Source: Limnoraphis robusta CS-951 (GTDB taxonomy: Bacteria > Cyanobacteriota > Cyanobacteriia > Cyanobacteriales > Microcoleaceae). From it: 56,652 nt of DNA. Positions within the stretch are counted from its first letter, which is position 1. Each line of letters opens with the position of its first letter. Under the pieces are notes generated by a model. That model was not told the DNA's origin and searched no databases. It saw nothing but the letters and a program-made list of their open reading frames with translations. Where the stretch lies: contig NZ_LATL02000156.1 in the NCBI RefSeq assembly GCF_000972705.2, positions 1 through 56,652 of the forward strand, written 5' to 3'. The position numbers and the translations under genes were made by a program. This document shows, one piece after another, positions 44,701 through 55,500 of this stretch.

Positions 44701-47700
44701 TTTGCATCAGGCTATGATTCTTCCTGAAAATGGAGAAAAAACAGTTCAACTGATTTTAACTGCCCAGGAAAATCAAAGTTATCAGTTTGAAATTTTTAGC
44801 TTACTAGAAGCTTCACAAGTTTGGGTGAATCATGCCAGTGGAAAGTTAGCTATTCAAACTGATGCAGTTAAAAATATAAATAAATTCAATCTTAAAGCAG
44901 CAGAAAAAGGAAAAATTCAAACCGTTGAAGCTGTTTATCAAAATTATCAAAATCGAGGTATAACCTATGGTGATTCTTTTAAAATTTTAGATAAAGTCTA
45001 CAGATTAGACTTGAAAGAAAACCAAGTTTTAGCGCAAATTAACCCCTCTGAAACTATTGTAGAAGAATTGAACCATTATCAAGTTCATCCCATTCTACTC
45101 GATGCTTGTTTTCAGGCGGTTGGTGCAGCCTTTTCAGAGGAACAGTTAGACACTTATTTACCCGTAAGTCTTAAGCAGCTTATTATTCATAAAAAACTAG
45201 ATAAAAATCACTTTTGGAGTCAAGTTAAACTGCATTCTACATCGAATCCTAAAGTTTATTCTGCTGATATTTTAATAGCCAATTCAGAAGGGGAAATTAC
45301 TGCACAAATCAATCAGCTACAAATTCAAGCGGTCACTCGTGAAGCGGTTTTAGGAAATTCCATTCCAAACCTACAAGATTGGTTGTATACCGTTGAATGG
45401 AAACCTCAACCCCTAAGTTCATCTGCAACTAATTTTGTAGTTCAGACTCAAGAAATTTTTGATGAGATTGTCCCCGAGTTTAGCCAATTTTTAAGTCAAC
45501 CAAAATTTAAAAAATACGCTCAACTGTTACCTAAATTGGAAGATTTGAGCCTCAGCTATATTATCCAAGCGTTTAGACAGATGGGGTTTGAGTTTACAGC
45601 AAAACAGCAATTTTTATCTCAAGAATTAGCAGATAAATTAGGGATTACAAGCAAACAGCAACGTCTATTTGAACGACTATTAGAAATATTATCAGAAGCC
45701 GGAATTATGCAAAGAAAAAATCTAGCTTGGGAAGTTATTCTAGAACCGATTAAAATAGATTCTCCGAGTCAGATTCAAACCCAACTCTGTCTAGACCCAG
45801 AAATAGAAGCGGAACTTTCCCTTTTAACTGCTTGTGGCTCTCATTTAGCAGAAGTTTTGCAAGGAAAATTAGACCCCATACAGTTACTTTTTCCGAGTGG
45901 AGATGTTAGCTTTTTAACTCAACTTTATCAAAACTCACCCGGAGCAAAAGTGATGAATACCTTAGTCGAAAAGGTTATTCAAAAAGCTCTAGAAAATCAA
46001 CCTCAAACCCAAAAGCTAAAAGTTCTCGAAATTGGGGCGGGAACTGGCGGAACAACAGCCTATATATTACCCCATTTAAAAACAGAAAATATTGAATATA
46101 TTTTTACAGATGTTTCTCCATTGTTCACCACGAAAGCAGAACAGAAGTTTAAGGACTATTCCTGTGTTCGCTATCAACTTCTAGACATTGAAAAAGACCC
46201 AAATTTACAAGGATATAAATCCGAAAGTCATCAGATAATTATTGCAGCTAACGTATTACACGCCACCGCAGATTTACGCCAAACCTTAGCTCATGTCAAG
46301 CAATTATTAGCACCAGGGGGAATGCTGGTATTACTCGAAGGAACTCAACCTTTATCCTGGCTAGATATTATCTTTGGTTTAACAGAAGGATGGTGGAAAT
46401 TTAGCGATAATTTCCGTCCCAATTATCCTCTAATTTCAGCCTCTCAGTGGAAAAACTTACTATCAGAAAATGGATTTGAACAAGTTGCAACACTTGAACC
46501 CTCACAAATTGATTCGGATAGTTTTTCTCAGCAAACTGTTATTGTTGCTCAAAAAGAACGATATAAATTAGCAGAGAATACAACTCAAAAACACTGGTTA
46601 ATTTTTGCAGATAGCCAAGGCGTTGGTCAAAAATTAGCAGAGAGTTTACAAGAAATCGGAGAACATTCAACGCTCGTTTTTGCTGGTTTAGATTATCAAC
46701 AGTTAACCCAAAATGAGTTTCAGATAGACTCAAATAATATTAGTCACTATCACCATCTACTCGAAACACTTCAAACTCAAAATATTACGGTGCGAGGAGT
46801 CGTCAACCTCTGGAGTTTAGAAAGTCTTTCCAATTCCTTGCCCCCTAAATCCCCCAATCATGGGGGACTTGAAAAAATGAGGGAATCAGAAGGTTCCCCC
46901 CAAATTTGGGGGGCTAGGGGGGCAAAACTTGCTATAAGTTCTGAGGAATTAAAAATAGCTTCTCGGCTAGGATGGAATAGTACGTTAAATATAGTTCAGT
47001 CTTTAGTGAAAACTGTAGACTCAGAATTACCGAGTTTATGGCTAGTAACCAGTGGTTCAATTTCAACTGGAGAGAATGGAACTTTATCAGGAATCGTTCA
47101 ATCACCTGTTTGGGGAATGGGTAAAGTTATCGCTTTAGAACATCCAGAAATTAAATGTGTTAGAATTGATTTAGATGCTAAATATAATATTAAGAATAAG
47201 GCTGAAATTTTATTCAAAGAAATACAAACAAATAGCAATGAAGATCAAATCGCTTGGCGCAATGATACTCGTTCGGTAGGACGGTTAATACGTTTAAGTC
47301 AACTTAAAAACGCTGAAACTTTGCCGGTTCCAAACGAACCTTATCAACTGACTGTTTCTCAACGAGGAACCTTAGATAATCTTCAATTAATCTCTTTACC
47401 CCGTCGTCAACCTGATAAAAAAGAAGTAGAAATTCAAGTCAAAGCAACAGGACTCAATTTCCGCGATATTCTGAACACGTTGGGGCTTTATCCCGGAGAT
47501 GCAGGTTTATTAGGCTGTGAATGTGCAGGGGAAATTGTTCGCATCGGTGATCAGGTTAACGGTTTAAATATTGGAGATCAAGTAATAGCAATTGCTGCGG
47601 GTAGTTTCAGTCAGTTTGTGACGGTTAATGTAGCAATGGTTGCTCAAATTCCTGAAAGTTTAAGCTATGAAGAAGCCGCTACCATTCCGGTTACATTTTT

Positions 47701-49489
47701 AACCGCTTATTACACTTTAAATCATCTCTCAAAAATAACTAAAGGAGACAAAATTTTAATTCATTCTGCCGCAGGGGGTGTGGGTCAAGCAGCAGTTCAG
47801 TTAGCCCAACAAGCTGGGGCGGAAGTCTTTGCAACAGCCAGTCCAAGTAAATGGGAATTTCTCAAATCATTAGGAATTAAACATATTATGAACTCCCGAA
47901 CTTTAGAATTTGCTGATGAAATTATGCAGCGAACACAAGGCCAGGGTGTTGATATTATTCTCAATTCTTTAGCTGGTGAATATAATTATAAAAGTTTGTC
48001 GGTACTTAAAGATAATGGACGTTTTGTTGAAATCGGAAAAAGCGGTTTAAATCATAATCAAGTTTATCAAATTAAACCCAATTCGTTCTATTTTCAGATT
48101 GATCTAGTTGAACAGTGCCAGAAAGAACCTGACTTAATTCAATCGATGTTGCATCATATTATGCAACAATTTAAAGAAGAAAAACTGTATCCACTTCCTC
48201 GCAAAGTATTTACAGTTCAAAAGTCTAAAGAAGCCTTTCTACAGATGCAACAAGCCAAACATATTGGTAAAATTGTGATTTCCAATTCACCCATTCCAGG
48301 TGATGGAACTTATTTGATTACCGGAGGTTTAGGAGATTTAGGATTACTATTAGCCGATTGGTTAGTTAAAAAAGGATCAAAATATTTAGTCTTAGTCAGT
48401 CGTCGTTCTGTTGACTCAGTAATTCAAGAAAAAATCACTCAATTAGAAGAAGCTGGAGCAAAAGTTATAACAGCTAAAGCCGATGTTTCTAACTCAAATC
48501 AACTCGCTGAGATCTTTCAAAAAATAGAACAAACTATGCCTCCTTTACGGGGTGTCTTTCATGCAGCAGGACTGCTAGATGATGGCGTATTAATGCAACT
48601 CAACAGCGAACGATTTGAACGAGTAATGGCTCCTAAAATTCAAGGCGCTTGGAATTTGCATCAGTTCACTCAAAATCAACCGCTTGACTTGTTTATTCTC
48701 TTTTCTTCAGCAACAGCATTATTAGGTTCACCTGGACAAGCAAATCACGTTTCTGCTAACACATTTTTAGATGCTTTAGCTCACTATCGTCAGGGTTTAG
48801 GATTACCTGGACTAAGTATTAATTGGGGAGCTTGGTCAGAGATTGGAGCCGCAGCAAATCAAGCCAAAACTAACATCAGTTTTCAAGGAGTTGGGACGAT
48901 TTCTCCCAAACAAGGGTTAGAAATATTAGAACAATTAATCACACAACCTAGCCCACAAGCTGGAGTAATTCCCATTGATTGGTCGCAATTTTTACAAGCA
49001 AATAAAAAACTTACACCCTTTTTTGCAGAATTTAGTTCAACTTCTGAAACTAAAAAAATAGACAATTTATCGTCTTGGCTACCACAACTTCAACAAACAC
49101 CTCTGAAAAACCGTCGAGCAGTATTAGGAAAGTTAATAAAAGGTGAAATCGCCAAAGTTCTCGGCTTTCAAGCTACAGAACTAGATCTAAAAACCGGATT
49201 TTTTGATTTAGGAATGGATTCTCTGACTTCTGTTGAATTAAAAAATCGATTGCAAACGGGTTTAGAATGTACTTTGCCTTCTACGGTTGCATTTGACTAT
49301 CCAACAACAGAAACTTTAATTAACTATCTAGAAAGTATTATTCCGATAGAGTTTAAACGAGAACCTGTCAAAGTTCCTGACCCCATACCCAAACATTTAG
49401 AAATAGAACTAAATCAAGAACTCTCAGAAGATGAAATAGCGAATAAACTTGATGAAAAATTAGCGGATCTTGATAAATTTCTAAACTAA
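41726..49489 (+). CDS. Type I PKS module: KS-AT-DH-cMT-ER-KR-ACP
   Basis: 2587 residues. A coiled-coil N-terminus (docking) precedes KS (~32-457) with Cys206, the HGTGT His and NFGHLE His. AT (~563-870) has GHSLGEY with Ser655 and HAFH at 755, which predicts malonyl-CoA. DH (~925-1195) has H956-x3-D-x4-P and D1126ACFQ; Asp replaces the usual Gly in the first motif. The C-methyltransferase (~1380-1600) has VLEIGAGTGGTT. ER (~1873-2190) has HSAAGGVGQAA. KR (~2193-2430) has the TGGLGDLG nucleotide site and an LDD motif (B-type), but His2341 stands where the catalytic Tyr is expected. ACP Ser2499 sits in GMDSL. The acidic C-terminal tail looks like a docking domain. One fully reduced, methyl-branched C2 extension is predicted. 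An 88-bp repeat is translated near residues 1705-1734. Confidence 0.93.
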   Translation: MNQNSPSTEYRELLKDALLEIRHLRQQLETQTEAIAIIGLGCRFPGGANTPEAYWELLKNGVDAITEIPKQRWDVEKYYDLNPDIPGKMYTRYGGFIDKVYQFDSQFFGISPREAISLDPQQRLLLEVSYTALEQAGQSPEKLRGSQTGVFIGISFDDYSRRNINSGDLTLIDAFSSLGNTRSIAAGRIAYVFGFHGPTLQLDTTCSSSLLAIHLACQSLRNKECNLALAGGVNLMLSPEATIGFCKLKALAADGRCKTFDAKADGYSRGEGCGIVILKRLSDAIANQDNILAIIRGSAVNHDGQSNGLTAPNGSAQEAVIRQALANAKVQSEDIQYVEVHGTGTSLGDPIEVLALAKVLGEKRSKNQPLYVGSVKTNFGHLESAAGVASFIKVVLSLQHQKIPPHLHFQQPNPFIPWEKLPVQVPQKLTPWQTETEQKLAGISSFGMSGTNVHLIVENAPKVLAEPNSIERSYHLLTLSAKTEKALQELAQSYHHYLISHSDVTLADICFTANTGRSHFDYRLAVVSQTPQKLSQTLSDFVTKQEIPELFYKQIQSKKHPKIAFVFTGQGSQYEGMALQLYQTQPLFRNTLNHCAELLQNHLDIPLLYLLYSPYCQPLVHQTLYTQPALFAVEYSLCQLWKSWGIQPDILLGHSLGEYVAACVAGVFSLEEGLQLVATRARLMQQLRQNGEMIVVFADEKTVKACLESQPNQVDIAVINSPQNTVISGESKAVKKVVESLNQQGYKTQKLPVSHAFHSRLVEPMLAEFREVAEKIQYNLPSIDIVSNVTGTLATEEITTAEYWCRHLRQSVKFASGIETLNQLGIDIFVEIGPKPTLISLGQSCLEKSDKLWLATLTPKQDNWQTILSSLSQLYVAGVEVNWSGFDKDYSRQRVALPTYPFQRQRYWQDIPEMRLSSNSQNLHPLLGKKLNVANSQTIHFESKLSQNYPHFLQDHRIFDQAILPASAYLEMALAAGNKVNPTDNFGLEDVVLHQAMILPENGEKTVQLILTAQENQSYQFEIFSLLEASQVWVNHASGKLAIQTDAVKNINKFNLKAAEKGKIQTVEAVYQNYQNRGITYGDSFKILDKVYRLDLKENQVLAQINPSETIVEELNHYQVHPILLDACFQAVGAAFSEEQLDTYLPVSLKQLIIHKKLDKNHFWSQVKLHSTSNPKVYSADILIANSEGEITAQINQLQIQAVTREAVLGNSIPNLQDWLYTVEWKPQPLSSSATNFVVQTQEIFDEIVPEFSQFLSQPKFKKYAQLLPKLEDLSLSYIIQAFRQMGFEFTAKQQFLSQELADKLGITSKQQRLFERLLEILSEAGIMQRKNLAWEVILEPIKIDSPSQIQTQLCLDPEIEAELSLLTACGSHLAEVLQGKLDPIQLLFPSGDVSFLTQLYQNSPGAKVMNTLVEKVIQKALENQPQTQKLKVLEIGAGTGGTTAYILPHLKTENIEYIFTDVSPLFTTKAEQKFKDYSCVRYQLLDIEKDPNLQGYKSESHQIIIAANVLHATADLRQTLAHVKQLLAPGGMLVLLEGTQPLSWLDIIFGLTEGWWKFSDNFRPNYPLISASQWKNLLSENGFEQVATLEPSQIDSDSFSQQTVIVAQKERYKLAENTTQKHWLIFADSQGVGQKLAESLQEIGEHSTLVFAGLDYQQLTQNEFQIDSNNISHYHHLLETLQTQNITVRGVVNLWSLESLSNSLPPKSPNHGGLEKMRESEGSPQIWGARGAKLAISSEELKIASRLGWNSTLNIVQSLVKTVDSELPSLWLVTSGSISTGENGTLSGIVQSPVWGMGKVIALEHPEIKCVRIDLDAKYNIKNKAEILFKEIQTNSNEDQIAWRNDTRSVGRLIRLSQLKNAETLPVPNEPYQLTVSQRGTLDNLQLISLPRRQPDKKEVEIQVKATGLNFRDILNTLGLYPGDAGLLGCECAGEIVRIGDQVNGLNIGDQVIAIAAGSFSQFVTVNVAMVAQIPESLSYEEAATIPVTFLTAYYTLNHLSKITKGDKILIHSAAGGVGQAAVQLAQQAGAEVFATASPSKWEFLKSLGIKHIMNSRTLEFADEIMQRTQGQGVDIILNSLAGEYNYKSLSVLKDNGRFVEIGKSGLNHNQVYQIKPNSFYFQIDLVEQCQKEPDLIQSMLHHIMQQFKEEKLYPLPRKVFTVQKSKEAFLQMQQAKHIGKIVISNSPIPGDGTYLITGGLGDLGLLLADWLVKKGSKYLVLVSRRSVDSVIQEKITQLEEAGAKVITAKADVSNSNQLAEIFQKIEQTMPPLRGVFHAAGLLDDGVLMQLNSERFERVMAPKIQGAWNLHQFTQNQPLDLFILFSSATALLGSPGQANHVSANTFLDALAHYRQGLGLPGLSINWGAWSEIGAAANQAKTNISFQGVGTISPKQGLEILEQLITQPSPQAGVIPIDWSQFLQANKKLTPFFAEFSSTSETKKIDNLSSWLPQLQQTPLKNRRAVLGKLIKGEIAKVLGFQATELDLKTGFFDLGMDSLTSVELKNRLQTGLECTLPSTVAFDYPTTETLINYLESIIPIEFKREPVKVPDPIPKHLEIELNQELSEDEIANKLDEKLADLDKFLN
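46838..46925 (+). repeat. Palindromic repeat inserted in frame in the PKS gene
   Basis: Left end TTGCCCCCTAAATCCCCC and right end GGGGGGCTAGGGGGGCAA are imperfect inverted repeats, with internal CCCCC/GGGGG hairpins. The left half matches intergenic elements at 12343-12387 and 37218-37268. It is read through as about 30 residues rich in Pro, Gly and Ser. The homologous stretch of the next PKS (54580-54645) is 31 residues shorter, so this is an insertion. It falls between cMT and ER, in the structural half of the ketoreductase region. No clear target duplication was found. Confidence 0.85.
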
Positions 49490-49503
49490 GAGGAGGAAAA
49501 ATA

Positions 49504-52500
49504 ATGAATAATAAAACTTCTGAACCAATAGATAATCGTTCCAGACTAAACCGAGCATTGCAAGCTCTAGAAAAAATGCAGTCTAAGCTCACAGAAATGG
49601 AATCAACTCGTACTGAACCGATTGCCATTATGGGGTTAGCCTGTCGGTTTCCAGGTGCAAGAAATCCTGATGAATTTTGGCTCTTATTACAGCAAGGAAA
49701 AGATGCAATTTCAGAAGTTCCTCCCGACCGTTGGAATATCGAAACTTACTATAATTCAAACCCTGAAACACCGGGAAAAATATCAACTCGTTATGGTGGA
49801 TTTGTTCCAAATCTAGCTGAATTTGATGCTCAGTTTTTTGGAATTTCACCGCGAGAAGCTGTTAGTCTAGACCCTCAACATCGCTTACTTTTAGAGGTGA
49901 GTTGGGAAGCTTTAGAAAATGCAGGTATCGTCCCTGAAAAGCTGACTGAAAAACAAACTGGAGTCTTTATCGGAATTAGCAGTAACGACTATTCTCAACA
50001 GTTATTAACGAGAGAGATTACAGAAATTGATGCCTATCTTGCTACCGGAAATTCCCACAGTACCGCCGCAGGTCGTCTCTCCTATTTGTTAGGTTTTACG
50101 GGTTCTAGTTTAGCTGTAGACACCGCTTGTTCCTCTTCATTAGTGAGTGTTCATTTAGCCTGTCAAAGCTTGCGAAATAAAGAATGTAATTTTGCTTTAG
50201 CTGGAGGTGTAAACCGGATTATTTCACCCGAATTTAGCATCAACTTTTCCAAAGCTAAAATGCTTGCTTCTGATGGTCGCTGTAAAAGTTTTGATGCAGC
50301 AGCAGATGGTTTTGTTCGTTCAGAAGGGTGTGGAATTATTATTCTTAAACGTTTATCTGATGCGATTGCGAATGGAGACAAAGTATTAGCTGTAATTCGA
50401 GGTTCAGCAATTAATCAAGACGGTCGTAGTAGTGGGTTAACAGTTCCCAATGGCCCCTCCCAGCAGGCTGTTATCCTTCAAGCTTTAGAAAATAGTAAAG
50501 TTAATCCCGCACAAATTAACTATATTGAGGCACATGGAACAGGTACAAGTTTAGGTGATCCCATAGAAATTGGGGCGTTAGGGGCTGTTTTTCGCCACAC
50601 TCACACCTCAGAAAAACCATTAATTGTGGGTTCAGTAAAAACCAATATCGGTCATCTCGAAGCGGCGGCTGGAATTGCAGGATTAATTAAAGTCGTATTA
50701 GCATTGCAATATGAAAATATCCCACTTCATCTGCATTTTAAAACCCCTAATCCTCATATTAATTGGGATGAATTGCCTATCACTATTCCCACACAATTAA
50801 TGCCTTGGCGTTCAGGAGAAATACCTCGACTAGCCGGTGTAAGTTCGTTTGGATTTAGCGGAACAAATGCTCACATTATTTTAGAAGAAGCTCCTTCTAT
50901 TAATAGAGCTAAAATTTCAGAGAATCGCCCTTTACATCTGTTGACTATCTCAGCAAAAACACCCGTAGCCCTTGAAGAATATTGTCAAAAATATGAACAA
51001 TATTTAGACCAATCTAAAGAAGCCTTAGAGGACATTTGCTTCAGTGCAAACACCGGGCGATCAGATTTTCAGTATAGACTCGGTATAATTGCTAGTTCTC
51101 TTGAAGAACTTCATCAAAAGCTGAGTAACAAAACCGATATGATTCAAGGTGAAAGATTCTCTAATTCTCCTAAAATAGCTTTCTTATTTACCGGACAAGG
51201 TTCACAATATGAAGGAATCGCGCAACAACTTTATGAAACCCAACCCACCTTCAGACACACCCTCAATCACTGTGCTGAACTTCTCAAAGACTCTCTAGAT
51301 ATCCCTTTATTAGACCTGCTTTATTCGCCTAATTATCAATCCTTAATTCATCAAACTCTCTACACTCAACCTGCTTTATTTGCTGTTGAATATTCCCTCT
51401 GTCAACTCTGGAAATCTTGGGGAATTCAACCGGATATTTTGATGGGTCATAGTTTAGGAGAATACGTCGCCGCTTGTGTGGCGGGAGTGTTTAGTTTAGA
51501 AGATGGACTTCAACTGGTTGTCACCCGCGCCCGTTTAATGCAGCAACTTCCCCGAAAGGGCGAAATGGTTGTGGTGTTTGCTGATGAAAAAACTGTCAAA
51601 GCTTATCTAGAATTCCAGCCCAATACAGTAGAAATAGCCGTGATTAATAGTCCAGAAAATACTGTGATTTCTGGTAATCATCAAGCCATTCAGCAAGCGA
51701 TAGAAGTTCTAAGTACACAAGGATATAAAACTCAAAAACTCTCGGTATCTCATGGGTTTCACTCCCATTTAGTAGAACCGATGTTAGCAGAGTTTCAGAA
51801 AGTTGCAGCCAAAGTTAAGTATCATCAACCCATCATCGATATTGTTTCTAATGTCACAGGAACGTTAGCCACAGAAGAAATAGCAACGCCTGAATATTGG
51901 TGTCGTCATCTCCGTCAAAGCGTGAAATTTTCTGCGGGAATAGAGACGTTAAATCAGTTAGGAATAGAAGTTTTTATAGAAATCGGGCCAAAACCGACAT
52001 TAATAAATTTAGGACACAGTTGTTTAGGAGAAACTGAGAAATTATGGTTAGCCAGTCTCTCACCGAAACAGCAGAATTGGGAGACACTATTATCGAGTTT
52101 ATCTCAATTATATCTAGCGGGAGTTGAGGTCAATTGGTTAGGGTTTGATCAAGATTATTCTCGCCAACGAGTTGCTTTACCCACTTATCCTTTTCAACGT
52201 CAACGTTATTGGTTCAAGAAGCCTAATCATAAGCCTAAGTATCAAAAGCTAGAATATAATCAACATCTATTATTAGGAAGCAAACTCAATCTAGCTAAGT
52301 CTGATATGCTTTTATTTGAAAATATAATGAGCTTAGAAAATTTAGAATTTCTTAAACATCATCGTGTTTTTGATACAGTTATTTTGCCAGCAGCAGGTTT
52401 TATTGAAATAGTCTTAACGGCTGGATATCAGGTGACTAAGACGACAAATCTAGCATTAGAAGAAGTGAATATAAAAGCCCCTTTAACTCTGATTGAAAAT

Positions 52501-55500
52501 GAAGATAAAATTTTACAGACTGTTTTAACTTCTGAATCTAACCAAGCATATAGCTTTGAAATTTTTAGTTTAGCTGAATCTGATTCTCAGTCTTCCTGGC
52601 TACTTCATGCAAGTGGAAAATTGAAAATCGAAACCCCTAGCCAGTCTCAAGCTATTAAAACTCCAGATATTTTTCAGGAAGAAATTAACCTTGAAAACTA
52701 TTATCAGCAGTTAGAAGCGAGAGGAATAAAATTTGGTGAAGATTTTCAAGTGATTCGCCAACTCTGGAGTAATAGTTCACAGTCTTTAGGTCTGATAACA
52801 ATTTCCGAAAAACTGATGAACGAAAGTTCAAACTATATATTTCATCCAGTATTATTAGACGGATGCTTACAAGTTTTAGGTGCAAGTATAAGTCAAAAAA
52901 ATACGTCAACAGCTTATTTACCTATCGGCTTAGAACGATTTACCTTATATAATAATCCCGATTTTACAGTCAAAAGTTTTGCTGAAATAAGACCCGCTAA
53001 ATCTCAGAATCAACAAACTTTAGTGGCTGATATCAAAATTACTGATTTAGATAATAAACTCATTGCTACAATAGAAGGTATACAACTCCAACCTGTAAAT
53101 TACGAATTACTTTTTAAAAATAATTCACTTTCATTTCAGGATTGGCTTTATCAAATTGAATGGAAACCTCAAAATCATCCACACCGAACCAAAATAGCTA
53201 ATAATCTGCTAAAACCTGAAGATATTAAACAGAAATTATCTTCCCAATTTACTCAATTAATAGAGAAACGTGAAATTATAAAATATCAAGAATTTTTAGT
53301 TGAATTAGAGTCGCTAAGTTCAGCTTATATTATCAACACTTTTCAGGACATGGGTTTAAATTTGCAGACACATCAACAATTTTCAACTGAAGAATTATTA
53401 CTAAAATCAGGAATCGTTAGCCAACACAAAAGACTGTTTAATCGGTTATTAGAAATATTAGTAGAAGATCAGATATTGGTTGCTGATGAAAAAGAGCATT
53501 GGCGGGTTATTAATATTCCTGATAAATCCCCCGTCGAAGTAAAATACAATATCTTATTAGAACGTTATCCCAACGCTCAAGCAGAATTAACTTTATTGCA
53601 TAATTGCGGTTCACAACTGGCTGAAGTTTTGCGCGGAAATTGTGATTCAACTCAGTTACTTTTTCCCAAGGGAGACTTAAGTTTAACAACTCAAATCTAC
53701 CAAGATTCTCCCGGTGCAAAAGTAATGAATACTATGATTCAAAAAGCAGTCAGTTTAGCATTAGAAAATATTCCCCCTGAACAAAAGATCAGAATCTTAG
53801 AAATTGGAGCAGGAACTGGGGGAACAACTGCTTACTTACTTCCGCATCTGAATCCATATAAAATAGAATATATTTATACCGATATTTCCCCTCTATTTGT
53901 TAATAAAGCAAAACAGAAGTTTCAAGACTATGATTTTATAAATTATCAAATTCTCAATATAGAAAAGCCTGTAGAATCACAAAATTTTGAAAGTCATCAA
54001 TATGATATTGTGATCGCGGCTAATGTTTTACACGCTACCTCAAATTTACAGCAGGTTTTAGATAATATTAAACGTTTACTGGTTGCCAAAGGATTGCTGA
54101 TTTTGTTAGAAGGAACTCAACCTTTACGTTGGTTTGACTTAACCTTTGGTTTGACAGAAGGATGGTGGAAATTTAATGATCAAGAGATTCGTCCCAACTA
54201 TCCTTTAATTCCTGCTTCTCAATGGCAAAATCTATTACAAGAAAGTGCGTTTTACAAAGCTATAACCTTAACAGAAAATTATAATAAACCTCTTGAACAA
54301 GCAGTTATTATCGCTCAAAATAGTCAACTCAATCAGTCAGAATCAAAGGAATGGTTAATTTTTGCAGATCAGCAAGGAATGACTCAACAACTTGCTCAAC
54401 TTTTGACAGAGCAGGGAGAATCTTGTACTTTAGTGTTTGCAGGAAAAAAATACCAACAAGTTAATCAGCGAACCTATCAAGTTAATCCTAATAAAATAGA
54501 TAATTTTAATCAACTTTTTGCAACTCTAACAGCGAAAAATATAATCTGTAAAAAAGTTGTCTACCTATGGAGTTTAGAGACTTCATCACCTGAAGCTTTA
54601 AGTTTAGAAGAATTGACAACCACCTCAAAAATAGGCTGGGAAAGCTTATTAAAGCTAACTCAATCACTGGTTAAAAACTATTCTCAACCGCCATCTTTAG
54701 CAATTGTTACTAAAGGATCTGTTGCAACTGGAATAGAAACGAATTTGTCGGGAATAGCCTATTCTCCCCTATGGGGACTGGGGAAAGTTATTGCTTTAGA
54801 ACATCCAGAACTGCATTGCATTCAAGTAGATTTAGACCCAGAAAAATCGCTTGAAACTCAAGTCAATATCTTGTTAACTGAACTCAAACACCCCACAGCA
54901 GAAAATCAAGTAACATTTCGTGAAAATACTCGGAAAGTATCTCGATTAACTCGCTATAAAACAAACAGTTTAAACCAATTAGAACTTACCAAAAATAAAC
55001 CATTTAAACTGGGAATTTCCAAACGGGGAACACCGGAAAATATGAACTTACAACCTACAAATCGCCGTCAACCGAAAGCACAAGAAGTTGAAATTAAAGT
55101 AAAAGTAACTGGACTGAACTTTATTGATGTTTTGGATGTATTAGGTGTACTTCCCTTTGAAAGAGATTGGTTTGGGGTAGAATGTGCAGGTGAAATTGTA
55201 GCAGTTGGAGAGGGTGTCGAACACCTCAAAATAGGTGATAATGTTATCGCTCTCGCGCCGGGAAGTTTTAGTCAATATGTAACTGTTAACGCTCAATTAG
55301 TCACGTTGAAACCTGTTCACTTAAGTTTTGAGGAAGCGGCTACAATTCCCGCCAATTTCATAACAGCTTATTATGCCTTACATCATCTTGCAAAAATTTC
55401 CGAAGGAGACAAAGTTTTAATTCATTCTGCCGCAGGGGGGACAGGAATGGCGGCTGTAAAAATTGCCCAAGCTGTGGGAGCAGAAGTCTTTGCAACTGCA

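Noticed and set aside
46838..46925. Possible frameshift or pseudogene in the PKS caused by the inserted repeat
   Set aside because: The frame continues intact through the insert into ER, KR and ACP with all motifs present.
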